Assembly: GCF_004402785.1 (NCBI RefSeq)
Contig: NZ_SOFP01000079.1
Coordinates: 1 to 64,000 of the forward strand
From: Cryobacterium algoritolerans
GTDB lineage: Bacteria; Actinomycetota; Actinomycetes; Actinomycetales; Microbacteriaceae
Direction of reading: 5' to 3'
DNA: 64,000 bases
Both the position numbers and the translations under genes were made by a program. The notes beneath the pieces are model-generated. The model ran no database searches and had not been told where the DNA came from. It worked only from the letters and a program-made list of their open reading frames with translations. The stretch's first letter is position 1, and each line of letters opens with the position of its first letter. Below are positions 50,820 to 61,211 of the stretch, piece after piece.

Positions 50820-52122
50820 TGACGGGGTCGCCCCGACCGAGCCGGAACGCCTCGATCGGCAGTTCCTGCATGACGCGGGCGTTGTGGGTCCTGGCCCGCA
50901 CGGTGCCGGCGGCCCCGAGGTAGCCCTCGTCGATGACGCCGTCGGTGACGAACGGCACGAGCAGGGCGCGCTCATGACCGTCGAGAGCCTCGACGTCGGC
51001 GACGTTCTCGTCGGCCGCACCGACGAGCACGATTTCCGCCCGGGCGATTCCGGAAGCATCGAGGCGCCGTACCGAGCTTTTGCGGCCGCCGACCGATGCC
51101 TTGGCGGTGGAGGTCTTGGCGACGGACACCCATTCGCCCGCGTCGTCCCGGTGCGCGACCAGCTTGTAGACCATGTCGGCGGCAGGGGCGCCTGAGCCCG
51201 TCACGACGGAAGTCCCGACCCCGAACGCGTCGACCGGTGAGGCGGAGAGCGCGGCAATCGAATACTCATCGAGGTCGCTGGTGACCGTGATCCTGGTGTT
51301 GACGGCGCCCAGGGAGTCAAGTTGCGCTCGTGCCCCCGCGACGACTGTCGGCAGGTCGCCCGAGTCGATCCGGATCGAGCCGAGGCCGGGACCGGCCACC
51401 TTGATGGCCAGGTCGATACCGCGGGAGACGTCGTAGGTGTCGACGAGGAGCGTCGTCGACACCCCGAAGGCGGCAACCTGGGCGCGGAACGCCTCTTCCT
51501 CGCTGTCGTGGAGCAGGGTGAACGAATGCGCTGCCGTCCCCATCGTCGGCACGCCCCAACTGCGCCCCGCCTCGAGGTTGCTCGTGGACGCAAAACCGGC
51601 GATGTATGCGGCCCGGGCCGCCGCGACGGCCGAGTACTCCCCAGTGCGGCGTGAGCCCATCTCCGCGAGCGGCCGGCCCAGGCTCACCGACACCATCCGG
51701 GCTGCCGCGCCGGCGACGGAACTGTCGTAGTTGAGCACACTCAGGATCAGTGTTTCGAGGATGACACACTCGGCGAAGCTGCCGTCGACCGTCACCAGCG
51801 GCGAGCCGGGGAAGTAGGCCTCGCCCTCCTGATAACCCCAGATGTCACCGCGGAAGGTGTAGTCAGCCAGCCAGTCGAGGGTGGGCCGGCGCACGACGGC
51901 GTTGACATCGAGCCAGGTGAGTTCTGCATCCGTGAACCTGAAATCGCGGATGAGCTCGAGGAGACGCCCGGTACCGGCGACGATTCCGTACCGGCGACCG
52001 GAGGGGAGCCGCCTCGCGAAGGCCTCGAACTGGCACTCACGACCGGCGGTGCCGCTCTGGATGGCGGCGTCCACCATGGTGAGTTCGTATCGGTCGGTGC
52101 GGAATGCTGAGGATTCGGTCAC
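50800..52122 (-). CDS. pncB: nicotinate phosphoribosyltransferase
   Basis: 440 residues. It salvages nicotinate to nicotinate mononucleotide, with ATP and PRPP. TDRYELTMVDAAIQSG, ECQFEAFARRLPSGRRYGIVAG, PLVTVDGSFAECVILETLILSVLNYDSSVA, the catalytic-histidine segment MGTAAHSFTLLHDSEEEAF and IRIDSGDL, and GVGTSVVTG near the end are present. Leaderless: GTG 7 nt after a minus-strand TAGGGT (52130-52135). No GTCA-N3-TGAC dyad was seen upstream, so NrtR control is not evident. Salvage counterpart of the nadABC operon at 21-25 kb. Confidence 0.93.
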   Translation of the reverse strand: MTESSAFRTDRYELTMVDAAIQSGTAGRECQFEAFARRLPSGRRYGIVAGTGRLLELIRDFRFTDAELTWLDVNAVVRRPTLDWLADYTFRGDIWGYQEGEAYFPGSPLVTVDGSFAECVILETLILSVLNYDSSVAGAAARMVSVSLGRPLAEMGSRRTGEYSAVAAARAAYIAGFASTSNLEAGRSWGVPTMGTAAHSFTLLHDSEEEAFRAQVAAFGVSTTLLVDTYDVSRGIDLAIKVAGPGLGSIRIDSGDLPTVVAGARAQLDSLGAVNTRITVTSDLDEYSIAALSASPVDAFGVGTSVVTGSGAPAADMVYKLVAHRDDAGEWVSVAKTSTAKASVGGRKSSVRRLDASGIARAEIVLVGAADENVADVEALDGHERALLVPFVTDGVIDEGYLGAAGTVRARTHNARVMQELPIEAFRLGRGDPVIPTLYR

Positions 52123-52169
52123 CCGATAAACCCTATCCGCACCGACCGGCGGTTGGTCCCGGTGGTGAT

Positions 52170-53402
52170 TTACAGGGCGCCGAAGGCGACGATGCAGTTC
52201 TGGCCGCCGAAACCGAATGCGTTCGCCAGGGCGTAGCGGACGGGCTTAACCCTGGCGGTCAGCGGAACATAGTCCAGGGTGCAGTCCGGGTCGGGGGTAA
52301 CGTAATTGATCGTCGGAGGGATGATCCCGGTGCGGATCGACAGGGCGCAGAGCAGACCGGACAGGGCTCCCGCTGCGCCGATCAGGTGGCCGGTCATCGA
52401 CTTGGGAGCAGTGACGGCGATTCCGTCGGCGGAGTCACCGAGCGCCTGCCGGATGGCCGAGGACTCCGCGCGGTCGTTCGCCTGGGTCGACGTGCCGTGC
52501 GCACAGATCAAGTCGATGTCGCTCGGGTTCAGCTTCGACTTCGCGAGGGCCTTGGTCATCGCCAGGCTGGCGTACTTCCCCGTCGGTTCGGGGGCCACGA
52601 TGCTGTGGCCGTCACTGGTCAGCGCCCCTCCGAGAACCTCGGCGTAAACGCGGGCGCCGCGGGCCCTGGCGTGGGAGAGCAACTCCATCACGAAGATGAC
52701 CGCGCCCTCGCCGAATACGAGGCCATTTCGGTCGGCGTCGAACGGGCGGCTCGCCTCCGCTGGGGAGTCGTTGTTCTTGGACGCCGCGTGCATTGCATTG
52801 AGGCCGGCGAACATGACGGGGGTGATGGCGGCTTCGACGCCGCCGGCGATGACGACGTCCGCGTCCCCCATCATCAAAAGCGTGCGGGCTTCGAGCAGCG
52901 CGTATGCACCGCTGGCGCAGGCCAGGGCGCTGGCGTTGACCGGGCCGTGAACGCCCAGGTCGATCGCCACCTCGCAGGCCGCCATGTTCAGCAGCGAGGA
53001 CGGCACGAAACGCGGCGGGATGCGACGCGAGTCGCCGGAGTTGACAAGTTCGGTGGCCTCCTGGATCTCAGCGAAGCCGGAAACAGCGCTGTTCACCACC
53101 ACGGCGGTGTCGATTCCCTCCATGGAGGGTCCGTATCCGGCATCGGCTACGGCCTCGCGGGCAGCGGCAATCGCGAGCTGGGACGCGCGGGAGGCCCGCT
53201 TGACCTGCTTGATGGACATCTGCTCGGCCGGAACGAAGTTCTTCACTTCGCCGGCGATCTGGGTCGGCAGACCGTCGGGGTCGAACTGCGTGATCCGAGC
53301 GACCCCGCTCCGCCCGTTTGTGAGACCCGACCATGTTTCCCGCCAGGTGTTTCCCAGCGGCGTCAAGGCGCCCAGCCCGGTAATTACGACTCGATCATTC
53401 AC
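52170..53402 (-). CDS. beta-ketoacyl-ACP synthase II (FabF type)
   Basis: 410 residues, thiolase fold. Active-site Cys162 (SALACASGAYALL), His302 (ICAHGTSTQAND) and His339 (SMTGHLIGAAGA) form the Cys-His-His triad of elongating KAS enzymes. C-terminal NAFGFGGQNC is intact. It extends acyl-ACP with malonyl-ACP in fatty-acid synthesis. No fabD, fabH or acpP lies next to it here, so it is either a second KAS or displaced. GTG start after GAGGAG; a TGACGTCA palindrome lies in the leader (53429-53436). Confidence 0.93.
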   Translation of the reverse strand: MNDRVVITGLGALTPLGNTWRETWSGLTNGRSGVARITQFDPDGLPTQIAGEVKNFVPAEQMSIKQVKRASRASQLAIAAAREAVADAGYGPSMEGIDTAVVVNSAVSGFAEIQEATELVNSGDSRRIPPRFVPSSLLNMAACEVAIDLGVHGPVNASALACASGAYALLEARTLLMMGDADVVIAGGVEAAITPVMFAGLNAMHAASKNNDSPAEASRPFDADRNGLVFGEGAVIFVMELLSHARARGARVYAEVLGGALTSDGHSIVAPEPTGKYASLAMTKALAKSKLNPSDIDLICAHGTSTQANDRAESSAIRQALGDSADGIAVTAPKSMTGHLIGAAGALSGLLCALSIRTGIIPPTINYVTPDPDCTLDYVPLTARVKPVRYALANAFGFGGQNCIVAFGAL

Positions 53403-53647
53403 TGGGTCATCTCCTCAAACGACGAATGTGACGTCATTCTGCGCGGTTACCGTCGGTTGGCGGGCCCCGTATTTTGAGTGTAGTTACGCCCATATTCCCG
53501 CTCTGGCACGTGTGAAGGCCTTTCGGCAGACCCTGAGAATATGCCCACAATCGGCCGGCCTGGGGCGGGCGAGCCGTGCTCGCGCGGATCCCTCAGCCGG
53601 CCGGGCACTTCGTCGGGAACGGAGGATTCCGACTAGGCTCAACTGTC
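53403..53647. promoter_or_regulatory. fabF-murI divergent region
   Basis: The fabF-side leader holds GAGGAG and the 8-bp palindrome TGACGTCA (53429-53436). On the murI side TAGGCT (53634-53639) lies 8 nt before the GTG. No -35 of quality. Otherwise nothing recognised in these 245 bp. Confidence 0.4.
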
Positions 53648-54514
53648 GTGACGGATGCACCGATTGGAATCTTCGATTCCGGAGTAGGCGGCCTGACTGT
53701 CGCCCGGGCGATCAAGGATCAGCTGCCCAACGAATCGATCCTCTATATCGGGGACACCGCTCATTCCCCGTACGGTCCGAAGAAGATCGCTGATGTGCGC
53801 CGCTACGCCCTCCAAGTGCTCGACGACCTCGTCGCCCAGGACGTGAAGATGCTCGTGATCGCGTGTAACACCGCATCCGCCGCCGTGCTCCGCGACGCAC
53901 GGGAGCGTTACAGCGTGCCTGTGGTCGAGGTCATCCAACCTGCTGTGCGACGCGCGGTCGGCACCACCAGGAACAACCGGGTCGGCGTGATCGGCACCAT
54001 CGGGACCGTCAAGTCCCGCGCCTACGACGATGCGTTCGCCGCAGCCACCGACATCCGGCTCTTCACCCAGGCGTGCCCCCGATTCGTCGAATTCGTCGAA
54101 GCCGGGGTGACCACGGGCGATGAGGTCCTCGCGGTGGCGGAGGAATACCTGGCCCCCCTCAAAGCCGCGGGGGTCGACACCCTGGTGCTCGGCTGCACTC
54201 ACTATCCATTCCTGCGCGGCGCCATCTCCTACGTGATGGGCGACACCGTGACCCTCGTGTCCAGCGACACTGAAACTGCCAACGACGTCTACCGGGCCCT
54301 GGTCAGCCAGGGCGCCGAACGCGCGGACAAACGCCCGCCGACCTACCGCTACGAAGCCACCGGGGGCAGTGCCGAGGACTTCCTCAGCCTCGCGCACCGC
54401 CTGGTGGGCCAGGACATCGCCCGGGTCGACCTCGTCGAGACCGGCACCTTCAACCTGAGCGAGCTCGTCGAATTCGCGGCATCGCATCCGAACACCACCA
54501 AGGAGACCTCGTGA
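53648..54514 (+). CDS. murI: glutamate racemase
   Basis: 288 residues, cofactor-independent. Supplies D-glutamate for peptidoglycan. Asp10 and Ser11 ([12 protein letters not shown]), Cys73 ([11 protein letters not shown]) and Cys182 with His184 ([12 protein letters not shown]) are the catalytic set. The GTG is preferred over upstream in-frame codons because it gives the family N-terminus [11 protein letters not shown] and lies just after a TAGGCT box. The stop overlaps the GTG of rph by 4 nt (GTGA), the first link of a murI-rph-rdgB operon. Confidence 0.94.
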   Translation: MTDAPIGIFDSGVGGLTVARAIKDQLPNESILYIGDTAHSPYGPKKIADVRRYALQVLDDLVAQDVKMLVIACNTASAAVLRDARERYSVPVVEVIQPAVRRAVGTTRNNRVGVIGTIGTVKSRAYDDAFAAATDIRLFTQACPRFVEFVEAGVTTGDEVLAVAEEYLAPLKAAGVDTLVLGCTHYPFLRGAISYVMGDTVTLVSSDTETANDVYRALVSQGAERADKRPPTYRYEATGGSAEDFLSLAHRLVGQDIARVDLVETGTFNLSELVEFAASHPNTTKETS

Positions 54515-55245
54515 ACGACATTGTGCGCGCCGACGGACGAACGACAGATGAGCTTCGGCCGGTCACGATCGAGCGTGGCTGGAGCGACCAGGCCGAAGGC
54601 TCTGCGTTGATCTCCTTCGGCCGCACGAGGGTGCTCTGCACGGCCTCGTTCACCAACGGCGTCCCGCGGTGGATGGCAGGCAAGGGCGCAGGCTGGGTCA
54701 CCGCGGAGTATTCCATGCTGCCTCGGTCCACCAATGACCGGATGGCCCGCGAGTCGGTCAAGGGACGCATCGGCGGCCGCACCCACGAGATCAGCCGACT
54801 GGTCGGCCGGAGCCTCCGCGCAGTCGTCGACATGAAAGCGCTGGGTGAGAACACGATCGTGCTGGACTGCGACGTGTTGCAGGCCGACGGCGGCACCCGC
54901 ACGGCTGCCATCACCGGCGCCTACGTCGCCTTGGCAGATGCCCTCGAATGGGGCCGGGAGAAGAAGTTCCTCGGCCAGAAGGCGCAGCCGCTGATTGACA
55001 GCGTTGCGGCCATCTCCGTCGGCATCGTCGGCGGCGTGCCGATGCTCGACCTGGCCTACACGGAGGACTCGAGGGCCGAGACCGATATGAACGTGGTCGT
55101 CACCGGCCGTGGGCTGTTCGTCGAGGTGCAGGGAACCGCCGAGGGGGCGCCGTTCGATCGCAGCGAATTGAACTCTTTGCTCGACCTGGCGTTGGCCGGC
55201 ACGGTCACACTGACCGAGTTCCAGAAGAACGCGCTGGGGCGCTAG
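54511..55245 (+). CDS. rph: ribonuclease PH
   Basis: 244 residues. Phosphorolytic 3'-5' exoribonuclease trimming tRNA 3' ends. [74 protein letters not shown] and the phosphate-site RTAAITG are intact. Starts with GTG coupled to the murI stop. rdgB follows after 2 bp. The murI-rph-rdgB order is common in actinobacteria. Confidence 0.94.
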   Translation: MNDIVRADGRTTDELRPVTIERGWSDQAEGSALISFGRTRVLCTASFTNGVPRWMAGKGAGWVTAEYSMLPRSTNDRMARESVKGRIGGRTHEISRLVGRSLRAVVDMKALGENTIVLDCDVLQADGGTRTAAITGAYVALADALEWGREKKFLGQKAQPLIDSVAAISVGIVGGVPMLDLAYTEDSRAETDMNVVVTGRGLFVEVQGTAEGAPFDRSELNSLLDLALAGTVTLTEFQKNALGR

Positions 55246-55247
55246 CC

Positions 55248-55838
55248 GTGCAGGTCGTCCTCGCCACCCACAACCCCCACAAGGTGGAGGAGTTGCGCCG
55301 CATCCTCGCTCCGCGGCTTCCCGGCATCGAGGTTCTCGCCTACGACGGCCCGGAGCCCGTGGAAGACGGCACCAGTTTCGTCGAGAACGCACTGATCAAG
55401 GCGCGTGCGGCGGTCGCTCACACCGGACTGCCCGCCATTGCCGACGATTCCGGCATCTGCGTCGACGTGCTCGGCGGCTCGCCGGGTATCTTCTCGGCGC
55501 GGTGGGCCGGCCCGGCCAGGGACGCGGACGCGAACCTGAGGTTGCTGCTCTGGCAGCTTGCCGACGTGCCCGACGACCACCGGGGTGCGCACTTCGCCTG
55601 CGTCGCAGCGCTGGCCCTTCCGGATGGCACCGAACGTCATGTCACCGCGGAATGGCCGGGCCAGATCCTGCCTGAGCCTTCAGGGGAGCAAGGCTTCGGT
55701 TACGACCCGATCTTCCTTCCCGACGGCTATGCGATCTCGGCCGCCGAGCTCACGCCGAACGTGAAGAACGAGCAAAGCCACCGGGCCAGGGCCTTCGAAC
55801 AGTTGGTTCCGGTGATTCGGGAACTGCTGGTCGGTTGA
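55248..55838 (+). CDS. rdgB: non-canonical purine NTP pyrophosphatase (RdgB/HAM1)
   Basis: 196 residues. It hydrolyses (d)ITP and XTP to the monophosphate, keeping them out of nucleic acids. LATHNPHKVEELRRIL at the start, GTSFVENALIKARAA, IADDSGICVDVLGG and GEQGFGYDPIFLPDGY with the late SHRARAF are diagnostic. GTG start 2 bp after the rph stop; last gene of the operon. Confidence 0.94.
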   Translation: MQVVLATHNPHKVEELRRILAPRLPGIEVLAYDGPEPVEDGTSFVENALIKARAAVAHTGLPAIADDSGICVDVLGGSPGIFSARWAGPARDADANLRLLLWQLADVPDDHRGAHFACVAALALPDGTERHVTAEWPGQILPEPSGEQGFGYDPIFLPDGYAISAAELTPNVKNEQSHRARAFEQLVPVIRELLVG

Positions 55839-55966
55839 CCGCCGGCCGCGCCACTGCGGCTGCACACCGGCCGCGGGAGGGCTGTTCCGCCGGTGCCGAG
55901 AATGGCACTCATTCCCAACTGGCGGGTCAACTGGCTACCCTCTGGTGTGCGATCTACCTTTGACGC

Positions 55967-56895
<929 letters not shown>

Positions 56896-56969
56896 GTCGG
56901 CGCTCCGGTCGTCGCTCGGGCCGATCATGCCACAGCAAGTGGTGCGTGGACGGGACGGTGGTGCGGAAG

Positions 56970-57734
56970 TCAGGCGTCGTGCTTGTGCTCGTGGTGGCCG
57001 TTGAAAACGTCAGGGTCGAGCACGAGGCTTCCGGTGGCGGTCGTCGCCCCTGCCCGCGCGGCGCGGCGGGCCTTCAGGGTCGACTGCAGGTAGTGGAACA
57101 CGGTGGGGATCAGCGTGATCAGGACCGCACCAAGCAGGATCAGGTCGATGTAGTGGCTGACGAAGTCGCGAACGGGCGGGATGTAGCCGAGGAAGAAGCC
57201 GGCGTAGGTCACTCCCGCGCCCCAGAGCAGCGCGCCGGCAAGGTTGTAGACCGAATACCGGCGGTAGTCCATCCGGCCGACGCCTGCGGCGACGGGCGCG
57301 AATGTGCGCACGATCGGGACAAATCGGGCGACGATGACGGCGAATCCGCCGAACCGTTCGAAGAACGCATTCGTGCGCTCAACGTTCTTGACGCTGAACA
57401 ACCCTGATTCCTTGCGCTCGAAGACGCGCGGCCCGAACGTGCGGCCGATCAGGTAGCCGCATTCCCCGCCGAGGAACGCGGCGAAGCCGATGGCCAGGGC
57501 CACCCACCAGATATCGATCTTGATGGCTCCGCTGAAGGTCAGGATACCGGTGATGACGAGCAGGGTGTCGCCGGGGAAGAGGAAACCGACCAGGAGCCCG
57601 GTCTCGGCGAAGATGATCGCGCAGACGCCGAGCAGCGCCCATGCACCGAACCCGTCGATCAGATACTTCGGGTCAAGCCACGGGATGAGGGCCGCATGAA
57701 TCGACGCGGTGTGAAACAGGGCGGTGTGAATCAC
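56970..57734 (-). CDS. DedA family membrane protein (1)
   Basis: 254 residues, five to six hydrophobic segments. FLFPGDTLLVITGIL, FLGGECGYLIGRTFGPRVFERKESG, FGGFAVIVARFVPIVRTFAPVAAGVGRMDYRRY and LLWGAGVTYAGFFLGYIP are the DedA/VTT signature; several members are undecaprenyl-phosphate flippases. The GTG at 57734 has GGAGA 8 nt upstream and gives a normal N-terminus; a start at 57761 is possible. Paralogue of the next gene, both on the minus strand but with separate starts. Confidence 0.85.
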   Translation of the reverse strand: MIHTALFHTASIHAALIPWLDPKYLIDGFGAWALLGVCAIIFAETGLLVGFLFPGDTLLVITGILTFSGAIKIDIWWVALAIGFAAFLGGECGYLIGRTFGPRVFERKESGLFSVKNVERTNAFFERFGGFAVIVARFVPIVRTFAPVAAGVGRMDYRRYSVYNLAGALLWGAGVTYAGFFLGYIPPVRDFVSHYIDLILLGAVLITLIPTVFHYLQSTLKARRAARAGATTATGSLVLDPDVFNGHHEHKHDA

Positions 57735-57846
57735 GAATGAGTCTCCAGTCGGTGGCCACAACGGCCGGGCGGCGGTGATCGTGGATGCTGTGATACAGGC
57801 TATCCCGAGATTACTTGAGAATCCCGTGTGCGCCGGTCAATGAACA

Positions 57847-58515
57847 TCAGACTTCGGGGGCGACGTCATCCACTTGTGCCGGGGCGGAGAGGGGTGCGCG
57901 TTCGGCACGCCAGGTGCGCACGCCGAACACGATCGACGCCGCGATGAACAGCCCGGCAATGAGATAGGCCGCGCTCCTGACGCCTGGGATGGCCGCGGCG
58001 AAATAGCCGGTGAGGGTGAGTCCGACGCCCCAGGCGATCGCGCCCACCAGATTGCTGCTGAGGAACTTGTAGTAGTTCATCCGGCCGACCCCGGCGATCA
58101 CCGGCACGAAGACCCGCGCCCAGGGCATGAATCGGGCGATCACCACGGACCACCAGCCGAAGGAGCGGTAGAAATGTTCGGTCCTGGATATCGCAACCCT
58201 GGTGCGCCGCCCGCCGTGCCGGTCGAGGTAGGAACGGCCGAAATGGCGCCCGACAAGGAATCCGACCTGGTCGCCGAGGAACGCCGCGAGCCCGGTGCCG
58301 ACTGCAAGCACGACGATGTTGAGATTCGTGGTCGAGGCCGCGACCAGGCCAGAGCCGAAGAGCAGGGAATCCCCGGTGATGAAGGGAATGAAGACGCCGA
58401 GAAAGACCGCAGTGCCCGCGAAAACCAGGGCCCAGACAAGCAAGTAGAAGACGATCGCCCCGGTATCCGCGAGCAGATCACTCAACTGACCGTCCAGCAC
58501 TGACGCATTGTTCAT
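57847..58515 (-). CDS. DedA family membrane protein (2), start abutting tRNA-Leu
   Basis: 222 residues. GVFIPFITGDSLLFGSGLVA, FLGDQVGFLVGRHFGRSYLDRHGG, GWWSVVIARFMPWARVFVPVIAGVGRMNYYKF, IAWGVGLTLTGYF are the DedA signature. The ATG lies 2 nt after the tRNA-Leu discriminator base, with one intervening base, and no ribosome site can fit except inside the tRNA. Processing of the tRNA 3' end would release a leaderless mRNA beginning C-ATG. A GTG five codons in is an alternative start but also lacks a ribosome site. Confidence 0.85.
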   Translation of the reverse strand: MNNASVLDGQLSDLLADTGAIVFYLLVWALVFAGTAVFLGVFIPFITGDSLLFGSGLVAASTTNLNIVVLAVGTGLAAFLGDQVGFLVGRHFGRSYLDRHGGRRTRVAISRTEHFYRSFGWWSVVIARFMPWARVFVPVIAGVGRMNYYKFLSSNLVGAIAWGVGLTLTGYFAAAIPGVRSAAYLIAGLFIAASIVFGVRTWRAERAPLSAPAQVDDVAPEV

Positions 58516-58516
58516 G

Positions 58517-58598
58517 TGCGGGAGAGGGGACTTGAACCCCCACGCTCGAAAGCACAGGAACCTAAATCCTGCGTGTCTGCCAATTTCACCACTCCCGC
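58517..58598 (-). tRNA. tRNA-Leu (UAG)
   Basis: 82-nt type II cloverleaf. Acceptor GCGGGAG/CTCCCGC, anticodon loop TTTAGGT (anticodon TAG) on a CAGGA/TCCTG stem, a long variable arm (TGCTTTCGAGCGT) and T-loop TTCAAGT. The 3' CCA is not encoded; the A73 is followed by C and then the ATG of the DedA gene. TACACT (minus strand, 58611-58616) is the probable -10. Confidence 0.95.
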
Positions 58599-58664
58599 GA
58601 CTGCGGTTCCAGTGTAGTTCGTGCGCCGGCGGCCGTCCGGGCCGGTCTGCTGTCGGAGGACCGG

Positions 58665-59594
58665 TCAGACGGGCGATGGGCGGCCGTGCAGGGCCTGCCG
58701 GAAGGAGTCGACCTGGTGCCGCAGCGCCGCGACCAGGGTTGCTACGGCCGGTTGATGCAGGGACTCGGGGCGGAGCACCATCCAGTACTGCAATTGCTCG
58801 TTGAACTGGGCGGGGAGCAGTCGCACCAGGTCGGGATGCTGGTCGGCCATGAAGCATGGCAGGAAGCCGATGCCGGCGCCGGCCCGGGTCGCCTCCACGT
58901 GCACGAAGACGTTGGTCGAGCTGAGCGAGGCGCGCATCGACGGGACCAGCCGGCGCGGGGCATCCAAATCGTCGACCAGCAGCATCGAATCGACGAAATA
59001 GACCAGCGGATGCTGCGTGAGCTCGGCCACGCTCCCCGGTGTTCCCTTCTCGGCGAGATAGGCGCGGGACGCGTACATTCCGAGCCGGTAGTGGCCGAGC
59101 CGCACCGCTTCGGCCCGGTGTACCTGTGGTTCGCCGACCACCACCTCGATGTCGAGGCCGGAGCGGTGCTGGAGGGCGCGCCGGGTCACCGTGACTATTT
59201 CCACCCTGAGGTTCGGGTGGGTACGCTGCAGTGCGACGACGGCCGGGGCGGCGATGTAGGCGCTGAAGCCGTCGGTCGCGGACATGCGCACAACACCGGA
59301 CAAGTGGCCGGGCTGTCCGGCCGCCCCGTTCAGCACAGCCACGGACGCTTCGACGTTCTCGGCCGCGTCGAAGGCCCGTTTGCCCAGTTCCGTCAGCTCC
59401 CAACCGCCCACGGTTCGGGAGAGCACGCGGCCGTCGAGGGCCTTCTCCAGAGCGGTGATCCGACGGGCGACAGTGGTGTGGTTCAACCTGAGGCTGTCAG
59501 CGGCCGCGGTGAATCGGCCGGTGCGGGCGACCGCGAGCAAGACCAGTAGGTCGTCGGGATTGGGTGACCGTGACGGCGGCGAGGCGAGGGTCAT
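58665..59594 (-). CDS. LysR-family transcriptional regulator
   Basis: 309 residues. N-terminal winged HTH (about 12-70): DLLVLLAVARTGRFTAAADSLRLNHTTVARRITALEKAL (in parts), then a periplasmic-binding-like effector domain. The start at 59594 is chosen because the ATG is 7 nt after a minus-strand CATAAT -10 with an extended TG (59602-59607), a leaderless arrangement; six residues more are possible upstream. Divergent from an MHS transporter and a hydroxybutyrate-type dehydrogenase, which it probably controls. Confidence 0.88.
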   Translation of the reverse strand: MTLASPPSRSPNPDDLLVLLAVARTGRFTAAADSLRLNHTTVARRITALEKALDGRVLSRTVGGWELTELGKRAFDAAENVEASVAVLNGAAGQPGHLSGVVRMSATDGFSAYIAAPAVVALQRTHPNLRVEIVTVTRRALQHRSGLDIEVVVGEPQVHRAEAVRLGHYRLGMYASRAYLAEKGTPGSVAELTQHPLVYFVDSMLLVDDLDAPRRLVPSMRASLSSTNVFVHVEATRAGAGIGFLPCFMADQHPDLVRLLPAQFNEQLQYWMVLRPESLHQPAVATLVAALRHQVDSFRQALHGRPSPV

Positions 59595-59740
59595 ATCTGC
59601 AATTATGCACATGCCGTGTGGAGAAGTGGCTATTGATGCACAAAAGGTCTCCGGGGATACTCAGTGGAGCCGGGTTGGGCGGAACTCGAGCCCAGGCAAT
59701 CCACCACCAAGTGTCAGCGACGACACCGAAGGAGACAGAC

Positions 59741-61147
59741 ATGAGCGTCAATCAACGCCTCGGAGTCGGGATACCAGGAACGAGCGGGTCCAGTCAGGAC
59801 AGTCCGGAAGAGAAGTCGGGGCTACGCAAGATCGTCGCGGCGTCGATGGTCGGCACGATCGTGGAATGGTACGAGTTCTTCCTCTACGCCACGGCGGCAA
59901 GCCTTGTTTTCGGCAAGTTCTTCTTCCCCAATGCGGGCAGCGAACTTGACGGCATCATCGCCGCATTCCTCACCTACGCCGTGGGTTTCATCGCCCGCCC
60001 GCTGGGCGGCATCGTCTTCGGCCAGATCGGTGACCGCCTCGGCCGAAAGCACACCCTTCAGGTCACGATCATCCTGGTCGGCGCGGCGACGTTCCTGATG
60101 GGCTGCCTCCCGGGCTACAACAACATCGGCTATTGGGCCCCCGCGCTGCTCGTCATCCTGCGCTTCATCCAGGGGTTCGCGGTCGGCGGCGAATGGGGCG
60201 GCGCCGTGCTGCTCGTGGCCGAGCACAGCCCGAACAGGACTCGCGGATTCTGGTCGAGCTGGCCTCAGGCGGCCGTGCCGGTCGGTAATCTGCTCGCCAC
60301 CCTCGTGCTGCTGACCATGTCCTGGATCCTTCCCGCCGAGCAGTTCCTCGGCTGGGGCTGGCGGGTGGCCTTCTGGCTCTCCGCGATCATTGTGGTGATC
60401 GGCTACTACATCCGCACCCATGTCAGCGAGGCGCCGATCTTCCTCGAAGCCCGCGCGCAGGTCGAGGCGGAGAAGGCGATCAGCTACGGCGTGATGGAGG
60501 TGGTGCGCAAGTACCCAAAGGGGATCCTGGGGGCCATGGGCCTGCGCTTCGCCGAGAACATCCTGTATTACACGATCGTCAGCTTCTCGATCGTTTACCT
60601 GGTCACGGCACACCAGTACAACACGAGCCAGCTTCTGCTCGCCCTGTTGCTCGCCCACGTCGTCCACTTCCTCGTGATCCCGCAGGTCGGTCGGCTCTCC
60701 GACCGGTTCGGACGAAAACCGGTCTATCTCGCCGGTGCCGTGCTCGGATCGACCTGGGCCTTCTTCGCCTTCCCGATGTTCGACACGCTGAACCCGGTCG
60801 TCATCGTGGCGGCCATCACCATCGGTCTGTGTTTCCATGCGCTGATGTACGCCGGGCAGCCCGCGATCATGGCCGAGATGTTCCCGACCCGGATGCGTTA
60901 CTCCGGGGTGTCCCTCGGCTACCAGGTCACGTCGATCCTCGCCGGCTCGATGGCGCCGATCATCGCGACGGCGCTGCTTCAGCAGTACAAGTCCTGGCTG
61001 CCGGTGGCGTTCTACCTGGTGATCGCCTGCTCGATCACCGTCGTGGCCGTGGTCACGCTCAAGGAGACCAGGGGGATCTCGCTGCGCGAGGTCGACGCCG
61101 AGGATGCCCGTAAGCATGGCTTGGAGCCGACCCGGGTCGTCGGCTGA
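59741..61147 (+). CDS. MFS transporter of the metabolite:H+ symporter (MHS) family
   Basis: 468 residues, 12 TMs. IVAASMVGTIVEWYEFFLYATAASLVFGKFFFP (in parts), LGGIVFGQIGDRLGRKHTLQ, ILRFIQGFAVGGEWGGAVLLVAEH, GWRVAFWLSAIIVVIGYYIR and the C-terminal GRLSDRFGRKPVYLAG are MHS (ProP/KgtP/ShiA-like) signatures. Substrates of the family are small organic acids, here possibly 3-hydroxybutyrate or a relative given the next gene. AAGGAGA lies 6 nt before the ATG. 64 bp before the SDR gene. Confidence 0.9.
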   Translation: MSVNQRLGVGIPGTSGSSQDSPEEKSGLRKIVAASMVGTIVEWYEFFLYATAASLVFGKFFFPNAGSELDGIIAAFLTYAVGFIARPLGGIVFGQIGDRLGRKHTLQVTIILVGAATFLMGCLPGYNNIGYWAPALLVILRFIQGFAVGGEWGGAVLLVAEHSPNRTRGFWSSWPQAAVPVGNLLATLVLLTMSWILPAEQFLGWGWRVAFWLSAIIVVIGYYIRTHVSEAPIFLEARAQVEAEKAISYGVMEVVRKYPKGILGAMGLRFAENILYYTIVSFSIVYLVTAHQYNTSQLLLALLLAHVVHFLVIPQVGRLSDRFGRKPVYLAGAVLGSTWAFFAFPMFDTLNPVVIVAAITIGLCFHALMYAGQPAIMAEMFPTRMRYSGVSLGYQVTSILAGSMAPIIATALLQQYKSWLPVAFYLVIACSITVVAVVTLKETRGISLREVDAEDARKHGLEPTRVVG

Positions 61148-61211
61148 CACTGACTGCCGAGTGACCTTGCCCCGCACGCCCACGCCAGCCCGCACCATGA
61201 AGGATCACTCG

